NCBI RefSeq assembly: GCF_016765655.2
Contig: NZ_CP086106.1
Coordinates: 5,726,501-5,790,500 of the forward strand
Length of the DNA stretch: 64,000 nt
Direction: 5' to 3'
Origin: Skermanella mucosa
GTDB taxonomy: Bacteria; Pseudomonadota; Alphaproteobacteria; Azospirillales; Azospirillaceae
Shown here: positions 25,157 to 34,914 of the stretch, piece by piece
Layout of the letters: each line of letters begins with the position of its first letter
Position numbering within the stretch: the first letter of the stretch is position 1
Translations under genes and position numbers: made by a program
Notes under the pieces: model-generated
Databases searched by the model: none
The model's input: only the letters and a program-made list of their open reading frames with translations
Told to the model about the DNA's origin: nothing

Positions 25157-28018
25157 ATGACCGACACCGCCCAGACCGATTCCGTCCCGACGGAAACCGC
25201 CGCCAAACAAGCCGATGGCCTCTACCTGGTGGATGGCTCCGGATTCATCTTCCGCGCCTACCACGCCATTCCGCCGCTGACCCGCGCCGACGGCACCCCG
25301 GTCAACGCGGTGATGGGCTTCACCAACATGCTGATGAAGCTGCTGGCGGACCATCATGCCGAGGCGGTGGCGGTGGTCTTCGACAGCAAGCGGCTGAACT
25401 TCCGGAACGAGTTCTACGCCGACTACAAGGCCCACCGGCCCGAGCCGCCGGAGGAGCTGAAGCCCCAGTTCGGCATCATCCGCGAGGCGGTCGAGGCCTT
25501 CTGCGTGCCGTCGATCGAGCTGGAGGGGTACGAGGCCGACGACCTGATCGCGACATACGCGCGCCTCGCCCGCGAGCAGGGACGGCAGGTCACGATCGTC
25601 TCGTCCGACAAGGACCTGATGCAGCTGGTCAGCGACGGCGTCGCCATGCTGGACCCGATGAAGAACAAGCCGATCGGGCCGGAAGAGGTCTTCGAGAAAT
25701 TCGGCGTGACGCCGGACAAGGTGGTGGACGTGCAGGCGCTGGCCGGCGACCCGGTGGACAACGTGCCGGGCGTTCCCGGCATCGGCGTCAAGACCGCGGC
25801 CCAGCTGATCGGCGAGTACGGCGACCTGGAACAGTTGCTGGAGCGGGCCGGCGAGATCAAGCAGCCCAAGCGCCGCCAGGCCCTGATCGACAATGCGGAG
25901 CTGGCACGGATCTCCAAGCGGCTGGTCCGGCTGGACGACCAGGCACCGGTGCCGGTGCCGCTCGACGACCTGAAGGTGCGCGAGCCCGACCACGAGAAGC
26001 TGCTGGGCTTCCTGCGGCAGCAGGGCTTCCGGTCGATCATCACCCGGGTCGAGAACGAGATCCGCGCCGACGGCAAGCTGGTGGACGGCGCCTCCGCCCC
26101 GGCGGGCACGGCGGCCCTGGCGGGCGGATCGACCGCGCCGGAGGCTAAGCCCCGGGCCCGGTTCGACGGCAAGGGAAGTTACGAACTGGTCCAGACCGCC
26201 GAGGCGCTGGACCGCTGGATCGCGGCCGCCTATGCCGCCGGAACGGTCGCGGTCGATACCGAAACCGACTCGCTGAGCGCGTGCAGCACCCGGCTGGTCG
26301 GCGTCTCGATGGCGGTCGAACAGGGGGCGGCCTGCTATATCCCGGTCGGCCATGTCGGCCCGGGGGGAGCGCCGGCGGAAGGATCGCTCGACCTCAGCCC
26401 GTCCGACGCGCCGCCGCAGCTGCCGATCGCCGAGGTGGTGGCGAAGCTGAAGCCGCTTCTGGAAGACCCGGCCGTGCTGAAGGTCGGGCATAACCTGAAA
26501 TTCGACATCCAGGTGTTCGGCAGCCACGGCATCCGGCTCGCCCCGATCGATGACACCATGTTGATCAGCTACGTGCTGGAGACGGGGCTGCACGGCCATG
26601 GCATGGACGAGCTGTCGAAGCTCCATTGCGACTATACGCCGATCACCTATGACCAGGTGACCGGCACCGGCAAGTCGCGGGTCACCTTCGACCGGGTGCC
26701 GCTGGACAAGGCGACCGAGTACGCGGCGGAGGACGCCGACGTGACGCTCCGCCTCCACCACGCGCTGAAGCCCCGGCTGGTGCCGGAGCGGCTGACAACG
26801 CTCTACGAGACGATCGAGCGGCCGCTGGTCCCCGTCATCGCCGACATGGAGGCCTGCGGCATCCTGGTGGACCGCGACGTGCTGAAGGAGCTGTCGGGCG
26901 ATCTGGCGTCCAGGCTGGCCGAGCTGGAGACGGAGATCCACCGGCTGGCCGGCCATCCCTTCAATGTCGGCTCGCCCAAGCAGCTGGGCGACGTGCTGTT
27001 CGGCGAGATGGGATTGCAGGGCGGCAAGAAGGGCAAGACGGGCGCCTATTCCACCGACAGCGCCACGCTGGAGCCGCTGGCCGAGCAGGGCCACGACATC
27101 GTGCAGAAAGTGCTGGACTGGCGCCAGTTCTCCAAACTGAAGAGCACCTACACCGACAGCCTGCAGCAGCAGATCGATGCCAAGACCGGCCGGGTCCACA
27201 CCTCGTTCTCGCTGGCGATCACCAACACCGGCCGGCTGTCGTCCAACGATCCCAACCTGCAGAACATCCCGATCCGCACCGAGGAGGGCCGCAAGATCCG
27301 CCGCGCCTTCATCGCCAAGCCGGGCCATGTGCTGCTGTCGGTGGACTATTCCCAGATCGAGCTGCGGCTGGTCGCCGAGATGGCCGGGATCGAGGCGCTG
27401 AAGCACGCCTTCCGCGAGAACATCGACATCCATGCCATGACCGCGTCCCAGGTGTTCGGCGTGCCGCTGGACCAGATGACCGGGGAAATCCGGCGCAAGG
27501 CCAAGGCGATCAATTTCGGCATCATCTACGGCATCAGCGGCTTCGGCCTGGGCCGCCAGCTCGGCATCCCGGCGGGGGAGGCAAACGCCTTCATCAAGAG
27601 ATACCTGGAGCGCTTCTCGGAACTGGCCGCCTTCATGGAGCAGACGAAGGAGTTCTGCCGGAAGAACGGCTACGTCACGACCCTGTTCGGCCGCCGCTGC
27701 CATATCCAGGGCATCACCGAGCGCAACCCGGCGCGCCGCCAGTTCGCCGAGCGCCAGGCGATCAACGCGCCGATCCAGGGGACCGCGGCCGACATCATCA
27801 AGCGCGCCATGGTCCGCATACCCGCGGCGCTGGAAGCCGCCGGCCTGACGGGCCGCATGCTGCTGCAGGTCCACGACGAACTGGTGTTCGAGGTCCCGGA
27901 AGCCGAGGCCGCCGAGACCTCCGACACCGTGCGCCGCGTCATGGAAGGCGCCGCGAGCCTCGGCGTGCCGCTGGTCGCCGAGGCCGGCACGGGACACAGC
28001 TGGGCCGACGCGCACTGA
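25157..28018 (+). CDS. polA: DNA polymerase I
   Basis: 953 aa from the ATG at 25157. Domains in order: the 5'-3' exonuclease (YLVDGSGFIFRAYHA; the acidic EGYEADDLIATYA and SSDKDLMQLV; the helix-hairpin-helix DNVPGVPGIGVKTA), the 3'-5' proofreading domain with intact D367-x-E369 (DTETDS) and DDTMLISYV, then the polymerase (motif A LSVDYSQIELR at about 727-737, motif B RRKAKAINFGIIYGIS, motif C LQVHDELVFEV). Fills gaps after excision repair and removes Okazaki primers. Long extra sequence upstream of the ATG is not conserved. Confidence 0.97.
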   Translation: MTDTAQTDSVPTETAAKQADGLYLVDGSGFIFRAYHAIPPLTRADGTPVNAVMGFTNMLMKLLADHHAEAVAVVFDSKRLNFRNEFYADYKAHRPEPPEELKPQFGIIREAVEAFCVPSIELEGYEADDLIATYARLAREQGRQVTIVSSDKDLMQLVSDGVAMLDPMKNKPIGPEEVFEKFGVTPDKVVDVQALAGDPVDNVPGVPGIGVKTAAQLIGEYGDLEQLLERAGEIKQPKRRQALIDNAELARISKRLVRLDDQAPVPVPLDDLKVREPDHEKLLGFLRQQGFRSIITRVENEIRADGKLVDGASAPAGTAALAGGSTAPEAKPRARFDGKGSYELVQTAEALDRWIAAAYAAGTVAVDTETDSLSACSTRLVGVSMAVEQGAACYIPVGHVGPGGAPAEGSLDLSPSDAPPQLPIAEVVAKLKPLLEDPAVLKVGHNLKFDIQVFGSHGIRLAPIDDTMLISYVLETGLHGHGMDELSKLHCDYTPITYDQVTGTGKSRVTFDRVPLDKATEYAAEDADVTLRLHHALKPRLVPERLTTLYETIERPLVPVIADMEACGILVDRDVLKELSGDLASRLAELETEIHRLAGHPFNVGSPKQLGDVLFGEMGLQGGKKGKTGAYSTDSATLEPLAEQGHDIVQKVLDWRQFSKLKSTYTDSLQQQIDAKTGRVHTSFSLAITNTGRLSSNDPNLQNIPIRTEEGRKIRRAFIAKPGHVLLSVDYSQIELRLVAEMAGIEALKHAFRENIDIHAMTASQVFGVPLDQMTGEIRRKAKAINFGIIYGISGFGLGRQLGIPAGEANAFIKRYLERFSELAAFMEQTKEFCRKNGYVTTLFGRRCHIQGITERNPARRQFAERQAINAPIQGTAADIIKRAMVRIPAALEAAGLTGRMLLQVHDELVFEVPEAEAAETSDTVRRVMEGAASLGVPLVAEAGTGHSWADAH

Positions 28019-28043
28019 GCGCGGCGGCCTTCGGCATCAGTAA

Positions 28044-29009
28044 TCAGTTAGCCCTGCGGCCCGTGAACACCGCGTCGAGGTTGGGGGCGTCGAGAACGTT
28101 CTCGGCCCATTCGTTCAGATCGCCGTCGGGAGCGCCGAGCACCCGTTCCAGCGTCGACTCGGGCACGGCACCGAAGCGCCGCCGCAGCAAGCGTAACAAC
28201 ATGTCGGCCTTGCCCTCCGCCTTGCCTTCCGCCTTCCACTGTTCCGCTGCGATCGACATGATCCTGGCCTCCTGACCTGGAACGATCTCCGTCAGCGCGT
28301 CCCGAAGGACCGCCGCGTTGATCTCGTTCGGTTCGGCGATAAGGTAGCGTACCAGGGCAACCAAGTCATCAAAGCCGATGGCCAGCGCCGCCCGGCCGAG
28401 CTTCACCAGCAACTCGTAAAGGTCGCCGCGGCGGCTGCCATGCTTCAGGATCAGCAAGCCGACCCGAAGCACCTTTTCGCGCGACAGGCTGGCGTCATCG
28501 ATGCGGCCCAGATCGGCTAGCGAATAGCGGAAATCCAGGAGGTACGGCCGGAGCATCTCGTCGCCCAGTTCCATTCCGGCGGCGAAATCGAGGGGTATCC
28601 GCCACTCCGCCTCGCCGTGATAGACCACGAGCGGCAGGATGGGCGGCAGCGGCTTCAGCCTGCCTTCGGCGTCCCTGCCCTCCCGCTGGACCCACCACTG
28701 CCAGATCTTGACCTCGTAGCCGAGCAACTGGAGGCCGATCCGCGGCTCGGGCCAGGCCTTGTGCTCGAGCAGGGCGTAGATGAAGGCGGCCCCGCCCGTG
28801 AGGGTGCGGGTCCGGTAAAGCCGGTCGGTGCGGTATTCCTGAAGCTCCCGATCGACGAAGGAGCCGTGCTCCAGCACGGGATCCTCCGGGGACAACTGGC
28901 GGGCGACCTCTTCCGGAAGGCGCTCGCGGATCAGCGCGCCTGCCGCGCCGGGCTGATCGAGCAGGCGTTTGAAGAAATGGTCGTGGCGCTGGATCAGGCG
29001 GGAGGTCAT
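28044..29009 (-). CDS. Rpn family PD-(D/E)XK nuclease / putative transposase
   Basis: 321 aa from the ATG at 29009 (MTSRLIQRHDHFFKRLLDQP). It is a second Rpn/YhgA-like gene in the window, only partly similar to the one at 0.1-1.2 kb. The candidate active site is D62 with E82-x-K84 (ALLEHK). PLVVYHGEAEW and the C-terminal KADMLLRLLRRRFGAVPES are shared family blocks. It is convergent with polA, whose stop is 25 bp away. The long charged helix KAEGKAEGKAD before the last domain is typical of the family. Activity is inferred from homology. Confidence 0.85.
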   Translation of the reverse strand: MTSRLIQRHDHFFKRLLDQPGAAGALIRERLPEEVARQLSPEDPVLEHGSFVDRELQEYRTDRLYRTRTLTGGAAFIYALLEHKAWPEPRIGLQLLGYEVKIWQWWVQREGRDAEGRLKPLPPILPLVVYHGEAEWRIPLDFAAGMELGDEMLRPYLLDFRYSLADLGRIDDASLSREKVLRVGLLILKHGSRRGDLYELLVKLGRAALAIGFDDLVALVRYLIAEPNEINAAVLRDALTEIVPGQEARIMSIAAEQWKAEGKAEGKADMLLRLLRRRFGAVPESTLERVLGAPDGDLNEWAENVLDAPNLDAVFTGRRAN

Positions 29010-29082
29010 CGACGGGAACATCCGGTTGGGGAATCATGCGGAAGTATTCGCATGCCCGACCGGCGTTTCCCTATCGAAGCGT

Positions 29083-29118
29083 CCGCCGCGCGGCTGCGTC
29101 AAATCGGCCGCGCGGCGG
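29083..29118 (-). terminator. Hairpin after scoAB
   Basis: A perfect 12-bp stem of CCGCCGCGCGGC type (29083-29094 with 29107-29118) with a 12-base loop, just after the scoB stop. No T-run follows on the minus strand, so it may act as a Rho-type or mRNA-stabilising hairpin rather than a classical terminator. Confidence 0.45.
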
Positions 29119-29126
29119 TGCTCGGA

Positions 29127-29768
29127 TCAGACCGCGACCTTGAACTCGGCCTCGGTCTTGGACTTGATGTCGTCCACGGTCACGCCGGGGGCGACCTCGA
29201 TCAGGGTCAGGCCGCCGCCGGTCTCATCGACCGTGAAGACGCCCATGTCGGTGATGATCATGTCGACCACCGCGGCCCCGGTCAGCGGCAGGGTGCACTG
29301 CTTCAGGATCTTCGGCTCGCCATCCTTGGAGGCGTGCTCCATCACCACGACGACCTTCTTGACGCCGGCGACCAGGTCCATGGCGCCGCCCATGCCCTTG
29401 ACCATCTTGCCCGGGATCATCCAGTTGGCGAGGTCGCCGTTGGCCGCCACCTGCATGGCGCCGAGGATCGACAGGTCGATATGGCCGCCGCGGATCATGC
29501 CGAAGCTGTCCGCGCTGCTGAAATAGCTGGTCTTCGACAGCTCGGTGATCGTCTGCTTGCCGGCATTGATCAGGTCGGGATCCTCTTCCCCCTCGTAGGG
29601 GAACGGGCCCATGCCGAGCATGCCGTTCTCGCTCTGGAGCGTCACCTCGATCCCTTCGGGGATGTAGTTCGCCACCAGGGTCGGGATGCCGATGCCCAAG
29701 TTGACGTAGAAGCCGTCGCGCAGTTCCTTCGCGGCGCGCGCCGCCATCTCTTCGCGGGTCCAAGCCAT
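29127..29768 (-). CDS. scoB: 3-oxoacid CoA-transferase, beta subunit
   Basis: 213 aa from the ATG at 29768. The catalytic glutamate lies in LQSENGMLG and the conserved [11 protein letters not shown], with GTLPLTG-type and [14 protein letters not shown] blocks, is as in ScoB/AtoA. With ScoA it moves CoA from succinyl-CoA to acetoacetate, feeding ketone bodies into acetyl-CoA. It follows scoA by 23 bp. Beta-ketoadipate CoA-transferase (PcaJ) is the main alternative; no other pca or poly-hydroxybutyrate gene is near to decide. Translation of the pair is probably coupled by the short gap. Confidence 0.92.
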   Translation of the reverse strand: MAWTREEMAARAAKELRDGFYVNLGIGIPTLVANYIPEGIEVTLQSENGMLGMGPFPYEGEEDPDLINAGKQTITELSKTSYFSSADSFGMIRGGHIDLSILGAMQVAANGDLANWMIPGKMVKGMGGAMDLVAGVKKVVVVMEHASKDGEPKILKQCTLPLTGAAVVDMIITDMGVFTVDETGGGLTLIEVAPGVTVDDIKSKTEAEFKVAV

Positions 29769-29791
29769 TATGTTTTCTCCTCCCCTTTTGG

Positions 29792-30493
29792 TCAGGCGCG
29801 CTTGCGCACGGTGCGCTGCTCGATGCGCTTGCCGGCATCGGCCACGTGGATGATGCGCTTGACGAAGATGCCGGGCGTGATGATGTGGTCGGGATCGATC
29901 TCGCCGGGCTGCGCCAGGTGCTCGACCTCGGCCACGGTGACCTTGGCCGCCGTCGCCATCATCGGGTTGAAGTTGCGCGCGGTCTTGCGGTAGACGAGGT
30001 TGCCCTCGGTGTCGCCCTTCCAGGCATGGACCACTGCCAGGTCGGCGAACAGGCCGCGCTCCATCACGTAGGTCTCGCCGTCGAACTCGCGGATCTCCTT
30101 GCCGTCGGCGACCGAGGTGCCGACGCCCGTCTTGGTGAAGAAGGCCGGGATGCCGGCGCCGCCGGCGCGGATGCGTTCGGCCAGGGTACCCTGCGGGTTG
30201 AACTCGATCTCCAGCTCGCCGGCCAGGTACTGCTTGGCGAAGGTCTTGTTCTCGCCGACATAGGACGAGATCATCTTGGCAATCTGGCGGGTCTCCAGCA
30301 GGACGCCCAGGCCGACATTGTCGATGCCCGCGTTGTTGGAGATCACGGTCAGGCCCTTCACCCCGGAATCGCGGATCGCCTCGATCAGCACCTCCGGGAT
30401 GCCGCACAGGCCGAAGCCGCCGGCCATGATCGTCATGTCGTCGAAGAGCAACCCTTCCAGGGCGCTCTTGGCGTCGGCGTAGACCTTCTTCAT
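29792..30493 (-). CDS. scoA: 3-oxoacid CoA-transferase, alpha subunit
   Basis: 233 aa. First gene of a two-gene operon. It has the alpha-subunit signatures: [17 protein letters not shown] near the N-terminus, [14 protein letters not shown], and then [20 protein letters not shown] with [15 protein letters not shown], which are the blocks used to tell ScoA/PcaI apart from other CoA-transferases. It supplies half of the CoA-transfer active site; the glutamate is on ScoB. Cytosolic. Length is normal for the family (about 230). Promoter lies upstream at 30.49-30.60 kb, not resolved. Confidence 0.92.
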   Translation of the reverse strand: MKKVYADAKSALEGLLFDDMTIMAGGFGLCGIPEVLIEAIRDSGVKGLTVISNNAGIDNVGLGVLLETRQIAKMISSYVGENKTFAKQYLAGELEIEFNPQGTLAERIRAGGAGIPAFFTKTGVGTSVADGKEIREFDGETYVMERGLFADLAVVHAWKGDTEGNLVYRKTARNFNPMMATAAKVTVAEVEHLAQPGEIDPDHIITPGIFVKRIIHVADAGKRIEQRTVRKRA

Positions 30494-30765
30494 CCCTTTA
30501 TCCTTGTCTCTTTATCGTTGTTACGCCCATTGATCCGGCCCACGGCCTGATCGGCGCACTTGCCCGCCGTCAACCGGGCCGTTACCGTCAGGGCCATTGC
30601 CGCCGGAGCCATTGTCTCCAGGGATAGTGCGGTGCGACATGCCCTGTCAATCCGGCGCATGCCGGCAAGCGGATCTTCCCTACGGCTTTGACCGTTTCCC
30701 GCGGCCTCATCCAACGGCGAGATCGTCCATATGCCCAACCCCATACCCGGGACACCGCATCCGCC

Positions 30766-31398
30766 ATGCTCGACCTGGCATTGACCTCGGCCGTGGCGCT
30801 GCTGGTGACGATCGATCCGATCGGCACCGGCCCGGTGTTCGCGGCGCTGACCCGCGGGTCCGATGATGCCCACCGCCGCCGGATGGCGGTCAAGGGCGTC
30901 CTGATCGCGGCCGGCATCCTGTTCGTCTTCGCCTTCGTCGGCGATTTCCTGCTCCGCGCCCTGGGCATCGGCTTCCCGGCCTTCAGGATCGCCGGCGGCA
31001 TCCTGCTTCTGCTGCTCGCCATCGACATGGCTTTCGCCCGGCCGAGCGGCCTGCGCAGCACGACCGAGCCGGAGCAGGAGGAAGCGACCCACAAGGAGGA
31101 CATCTCGGTCTTTCCGCTGGCGATTCCCTTGATCGCGGGTCCCGGCGCGCTGACCTCCCTGCTGCTTCTGATGGGCAAGACCGACGGCGACCCGCTCGCC
31201 CGGGCGGTCGTCCTGGGCGTACTGGCGCTGGTGCTGCTGGCCAACCTGGCGGTCCTGCTGGCGGCGGGCCGGATGACCAAGCTGATGGGCGTGACGGGGG
31301 TCAACGTGGTCAACCGCATCCTGGGCATCCTGCTGGCGGCGCTGGCCTGCCAGTTCGTGATCGACGGCATCCTGCAGAGCGGAATCGTCAGGACATGA
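30766..31398 (+). CDS. MarC-family membrane protein
   Basis: 210 aa from the ATG at 30766, chosen because the protein then starts MLDLALTSAVALLVTIDPIGTGPVF, the family's typical beginning. Six hydrophobic segments; LAIPLIAGPGALTSLLLLMG and the C-terminal NVVNRILGILLAALACQFVIDGI are conserved MarC/NAAT blocks. Function is unclear; earlier claims of antibiotic efflux were not confirmed. It overlaps the next gene by 4 bp (ATGA), so the HAD gene is translationally coupled to it. Confidence 0.85.
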   Translation: MLDLALTSAVALLVTIDPIGTGPVFAALTRGSDDAHRRRMAVKGVLIAAGILFVFAFVGDFLLRALGIGFPAFRIAGGILLLLLAIDMAFARPSGLRSTTEPEQEEATHKEDISVFPLAIPLIAGPGALTSLLLLMGKTDGDPLARAVVLGVLALVLLANLAVLLAAGRMTKLMGVTGVNVVNRILGILLAALACQFVIDGILQSGIVRT

Positions 31399-32081
31399 GC
31401 GCGCACTGGACCATCGGCTTCGACGGCGACGACACGCTGTGGCACAACGAATCGATCTTCTCCATGACCCAGGAGAGGTTTCGGGCCATCCTGGGCGGGA
31501 TCGACGCCGGAGAGGTCGACCGCCGGCTACTGGAGATCGAGCGCCGCAACCTCGGGCTGTTCGGCTACGGCATCAAGGGCTTCGTCCTGTCGATGATCGA
31601 GACCGCGATCGAGGTGACGGACGGACGGGTGGACGCCCGGGACATCCAGACCCTGATCGAAGCCGGCAAGTCGATGCTGGCCCATCCGGTGGAGCTGCTC
31701 GACGGCGTCGCCGAGACGGTCGAGTATCTCAGCCACAGCCACCGGCTGGTGCTGATCACCAAGGGCGACCTGTTCGACCAGGAAAGCAAGATCGCCCGCT
31801 CCGGCCTGGCCGAGCTGTTCGACCGGATCGAGATCGTGTCGGAGAAGGACCCGGAAACCTACCGCCGGGTGCTGGCCCGCCACGACATCGCGCCCGAGCG
31901 CTTCCTGATGGTCGGCAACTCCGTCCGGTCCGACATCCTGCCGGTGCTCGAGGTCGGCGGGCAGGCGGTCCACGTTCCCTATCACATCACCTGGGCCCAC
32001 GAGCATGTCGAGCCCCCGGCCGAAGGCTACCGGCGGATCGACGGCATGGCGGAGCTGACCGGCGTGATCGCGACGCTATGA
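31395..32081 (+). CDS. HAD-family hydrolase
   Basis: 228 aa. It begins TIGFDGDDTLWHNE (motif I with an unusual DGDDT core), then HRLVLITKGDLFDQESKI (motif II, T) and VSEKDPETYRRVL with FLMVGNSVRSDILPVLEVGG (motifs III and IV). This layout is the YjjG/5'-nucleotidase-like branch. Overlaps marC and the following mgtE start (ATG at 32078 inside its last codons), so three genes form a tight operon. The metabolite handled is unknown. Confidence 0.78.
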   Translation: MSAHWTIGFDGDDTLWHNESIFSMTQERFRAILGGIDAGEVDRRLLEIERRNLGLFGYGIKGFVLSMIETAIEVTDGRVDARDIQTLIEAGKSMLAHPVELLDGVAETVEYLSHSHRLVLITKGDLFDQESKIARSGLAELFDRIEIVSEKDPETYRRVLARHDIAPERFLMVGNSVRSDILPVLEVGGQAVHVPYHITWAHEHVEPPAEGYRRIDGMAELTGVIATL

Positions 32082-33490
32082 TGCGGCAGGACGAGAACCG
32101 GAAAGGCCCCGTCGGCGACGGCGACGAGGACGGACGTCCCGATCCCCGCCTGACCGGGCTGACCGCCGGGTTCGTCGGTGAAGTCCGCGCCTGCCTGGGC
32201 GCTGACCGCATCGACCGGGTCCGGGCGCTGGCCGAGCCGCTGGGTCCCGCCGACCTAGCCGACCTCCTGGAGTCCCTCGACCCGCGCGAGCGCGCCCGGG
32301 TGATCGGGGCGATCCGCGACAGCTTCGACCCGACCGTGCTGATCGAGCTGGACGACAGCGTCCGGCTGGAGGTGGTGGAACAGTTCGACACCGCCGACCT
32401 GGCGGCGGCCATCGCCCACCTGGAGAGCGACGACGCCCTGTACCTGATCGAGACGCTGGACGAGGACCGCCGGATCGCCGTGATGCAGGCCATGCCGGCC
32501 GCCTTCCGCGACATCCTGGAACAGGGGCTCGCATATCCCGAATCCAGCGCCGGCCGCCTGATGCAGCGCGACGTGGTGGCGGTACCGGGTTTCTGGACGG
32601 TCGGCGAGGTGATCGACTTCCTGCGCCGCAGCCAGGGGCTGCCCGACGACTTCTACGACCTGGTCGTGGTCGATCCTGCCCACCGCCCGGTCGGCACGGT
32701 GCCGACCAGCCGCGTGCTCCGTAATCCCCGCGGAACGAGGGTCTCGGAGATCATGGAGGACCGGGGACTGAGCGTTCCCGCCACCATGGACCAGGAGCAG
32801 GTGGCCGATATCTTCCGCCGCAACGACCTGATCAGCGTGCCGGTGGTCGATGCCGCCGGGCGCGTGGTCGGCGCGATCACCGTGGACGACATCGTCGACG
32901 TGATCGACGAGGAGGCGGAGGAGGACCTACTGGGCCTGGCGCGCGCCGGCGAGCGGGACATCTATGCCTCGCCGTTGCGCACCGCCCGGCGGCGCCAGAG
33001 CTGGCTGCTGATCACCCTGGTCAACACGATCCTGGCCTCCCTGGTGATCTCGCGCTTCGAAGGGGCGATCGAGCGGATCGTGGCGCTGGCCGTGCTGATG
33101 CCGATCGTCGCCGCCATGGGCGGGAATGCCGGCATGCAGGTCATCACGGTCATGGTCCGGGCGCTGGCCGCGCGCGACCTCGCCGCGGGCGGCACCTGGC
33201 GGGTGGTCGGCAAGGAGGTGGTGGTCGGGGTCATGAACGGCATCGTCTTCGCGACGGTCATGGGGACCATCGCGACCCTGTGGTTCGGCGAGGCGGCCCT
33301 GGGGCTGGTGCTGGCCAGCGCCATGATGTTCAACATGGTGTGGGCCGGGCTGGCCGGAACCCTGATCCCGCTGACGCTCGACCGCTTCCGGATCGACCCC
33401 GCCGTGGCCGCCGGCCCGCTCCTGACGACAACCACCGATGTGCTTGGCTTCTTCGTGTTCCTGGGGCTCGCCAGCACCTTCCTGCTGTGA
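32078..33490 (+). CDS. mgtE: Magnesium transporter MgtE
   Basis: 470 aa. The N-terminal cytoplasmic superhelical domain (LDPRERARVIGAI, ALYLIETLDEDRRIAVM) is followed by two CBS domains (VSEIMEDRGLSVPATMDQEQVADIFRR block; ISVPVVDAAGRVVGAITVDDIVDVI), a connecting helix, and five membrane segments at the end with the signature AAMGGNAGMQVITVMVRAL. MgtE is a Mg2+-gated channel; the N and CBS domains shut it when Mg2+ is high. Start ATG at 32078 overlaps the HAD stop; a second ATG follows immediately. Confidence 0.93.
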   Translation: MMRQDENRKGPVGDGDEDGRPDPRLTGLTAGFVGEVRACLGADRIDRVRALAEPLGPADLADLLESLDPRERARVIGAIRDSFDPTVLIELDDSVRLEVVEQFDTADLAAAIAHLESDDALYLIETLDEDRRIAVMQAMPAAFRDILEQGLAYPESSAGRLMQRDVVAVPGFWTVGEVIDFLRRSQGLPDDFYDLVVVDPAHRPVGTVPTSRVLRNPRGTRVSEIMEDRGLSVPATMDQEQVADIFRRNDLISVPVVDAAGRVVGAITVDDIVDVIDEEAEEDLLGLARAGERDIYASPLRTARRRQSWLLITLVNTILASLVISRFEGAIERIVALAVLMPIVAAMGGNAGMQVITVMVRALAARDLAAGGTWRVVGKEVVVGVMNGIVFATVMGTIATLWFGEAALGLVLASAMMFNMVWAGLAGTLIPLTLDRFRIDPAVAAGPLLTTTTDVLGFFVFLGLASTFLL

Positions 33491-33509
33491 CGCCGGCCGG
33501 ACTTCGGCG

Positions 33510-34241
33510 TCAGACGATCACCTTGTTGTTCAGCAGCGCCAGCATCGGCACGTCGCTCGGCCGGTTGCCGTATCCCCAGGTCTCGCCGAACGGGCCGTGG
33601 TGGTGCAGGTAGGCGGAAACCCGCTGGGCCTTCATCGCGCGCACGCAGTTGCCGCCCTTCATGTGGCCGGTCAGGACGCCGCCCTCCTCCTCCAGCCCGG
33701 TCGCCAGCAGATCGTCTACGCCCAGCCCGCGCAGCAGGACCGGCATGTAGAGGGCGAGCGCTCCCGTCGCGACCACGATGCGGCGGCCGGCATCCTGGTG
33801 CGCCTTCAGGGCATCCAGGACGGGGCGGTTCCAGCGCGTCCAGCCGGCCAGCCGTTCGGCTGCCGCCGCCGCCTCCGCCACCGGGACGCCGGCGAGCGTC
33901 TGGCGCAGCAGGATCGCCTTGGTAGAGGTCCGGATATCGTCGCCGAGCTGGCGCCTCGTCGCGTGGAGCTGGATCGCCCCATGCACCGCCCGGGCCAGCG
34001 ACAGCCGCGCCCGGCGCGAGCCCACGATCTGCGACAGGAACGGCAGCAGGCTGTCGCCGCGGACCAGCGTTCCGTCGAAATCGAAGAAGGCGATCCCCCG
34101 CCGATCGCCAGGAGACCCGTTTCCGGACCCGGTCGGTTCATGCGCCGGGGATGGGTGCGGCGACGGAAGGGTTTTGCCGGTACTCACGGTTCGACGGCTC
34201 GGTAAGGGCGACCGGGCGATCAAATACCGCAGTCTTCCCAA
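33510..34241 (-). CDS. HAD-IB family phosphatase
   Basis: 243 aa, or 225 from an alternative GTG at 34187. The domain starts at about residue 48 with GIAFFDFDGTLVRGDSLLPF (motif I); GRRIVVATGALALYM is motif II and GNRPSDVPML motif III/IV. This is the SerB/PSP-like HAD-IB branch, similar to PhoB-independent lipid phosphatases such as GPP-like enzymes. The first 45 residues are Pro/Ser-rich and not conserved, so the true start may be downstream. It is convergent with mgtE. Confidence 0.72.
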   Translation of the reverse strand: MGRLRYLIARSPLPSRRTVSTGKTLPSPHPSPAHEPTGSGNGSPGDRRGIAFFDFDGTLVRGDSLLPFLSQIVGSRRARLSLARAVHGAIQLHATRRQLGDDIRTSTKAILLRQTLAGVPVAEAAAAAERLAGWTRWNRPVLDALKAHQDAGRRIVVATGALALYMPVLLRGLGVDDLLATGLEEEGGVLTGHMKGGNCVRAMKAQRVSAYLHHHGPFGETWGYGNRPSDVPMLALLNNKVIV

Positions 34242-34435
34242 CGGCTCAACCCCGCAGATCGGCCCGGAATCGCCGATCGCCCCGAAATGGGGACACAGTC
34301 TAAAGTTGCCGATAATTAGTTTGAGATGCGACTTTCGTCAGGCTCGGCTGTTGGGACGGTGACCGGGGCTGCGGAACAACGCGGCAGGACAACGATCAGC
34401 TCAACCGGGAGCCGGGGAATGGAGAGCCTTGAACC

Positions 34436-34909
34436 ATGCGTATTCTCATCGTCGAGGACGAAGCGATCATCGCCCTTTGCATCGGAATGACGCTGCAGGA
34501 GGCCGGGCACGAGGTCATGGGACCGGTGGCGACGCTGGACGAATGCATGAAGCTGGCGGAGCGGACCATGCCGGAACTGGCGCTGGTGGACATCAATCTG
34601 GAAGCGGCGGGGAGCGGCGTCGACGTGGCACGCGAGATGCTGGAACGCTGGGGCGTGATGTCGATCTTCGTGAGCGCCCAGGAAGTCGTCGCCAGGCGTA
34701 GCCGGGACGCGGCCGTCGGCTACCTGAACAAGCCGTTCGACACGCGGACGCTGCTGGAAAGCGTCGAGGTCGCGGAGCTTCTCCAGCAGGGCTCCACGCC
34801 GACCAGGGTGCCGAACGGGCTGGAGCTATTCGTCGAGACCGAGGGCGAGCAACAACAGGAGCCCTGGCAGGCCGCCCTGGAGCGGGCGCAGGTTCCACGA
34901 GCGCAATAA
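34436..34909 (+). CDS. Single-domain response regulator
   Basis: 157 aa receiver protein. Acidic pocket E7/D8, phospho-acceptor D52 (LALVDINL), S/T position in IFVSAQ, and K99 (YLNKPF). After the receiver (about residue 118) there is a short Gln/Glu-rich tail and no DNA-binding domain. It resembles stand-alone receivers such as those of general stress or cheY-like pathways. No histidine kinase gene is adjacent. It ends 5 bp before the 3' end of the YihY gene on the other strand. Confidence 0.85.
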   Translation: MRILIVEDEAIIALCIGMTLQEAGHEVMGPVATLDECMKLAERTMPELALVDINLEAAGSGVDVAREMLERWGVMSIFVSAQEVVARRSRDAAVGYLNKPFDTRTLLESVEVAELLQQGSTPTRVPNGLELFVETEGEQQQEPWQAALERAQVPRAQ

Positions 34910-34914
34910 CGGAG

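Noticed and set aside
34242..34435. General-stress (EcfG-type) promoter before the response regulator
   Set aside because: A GGAAC is present at about 34.37 kb but no matching CGTT at 16-17 bp, so the pattern is incomplete.
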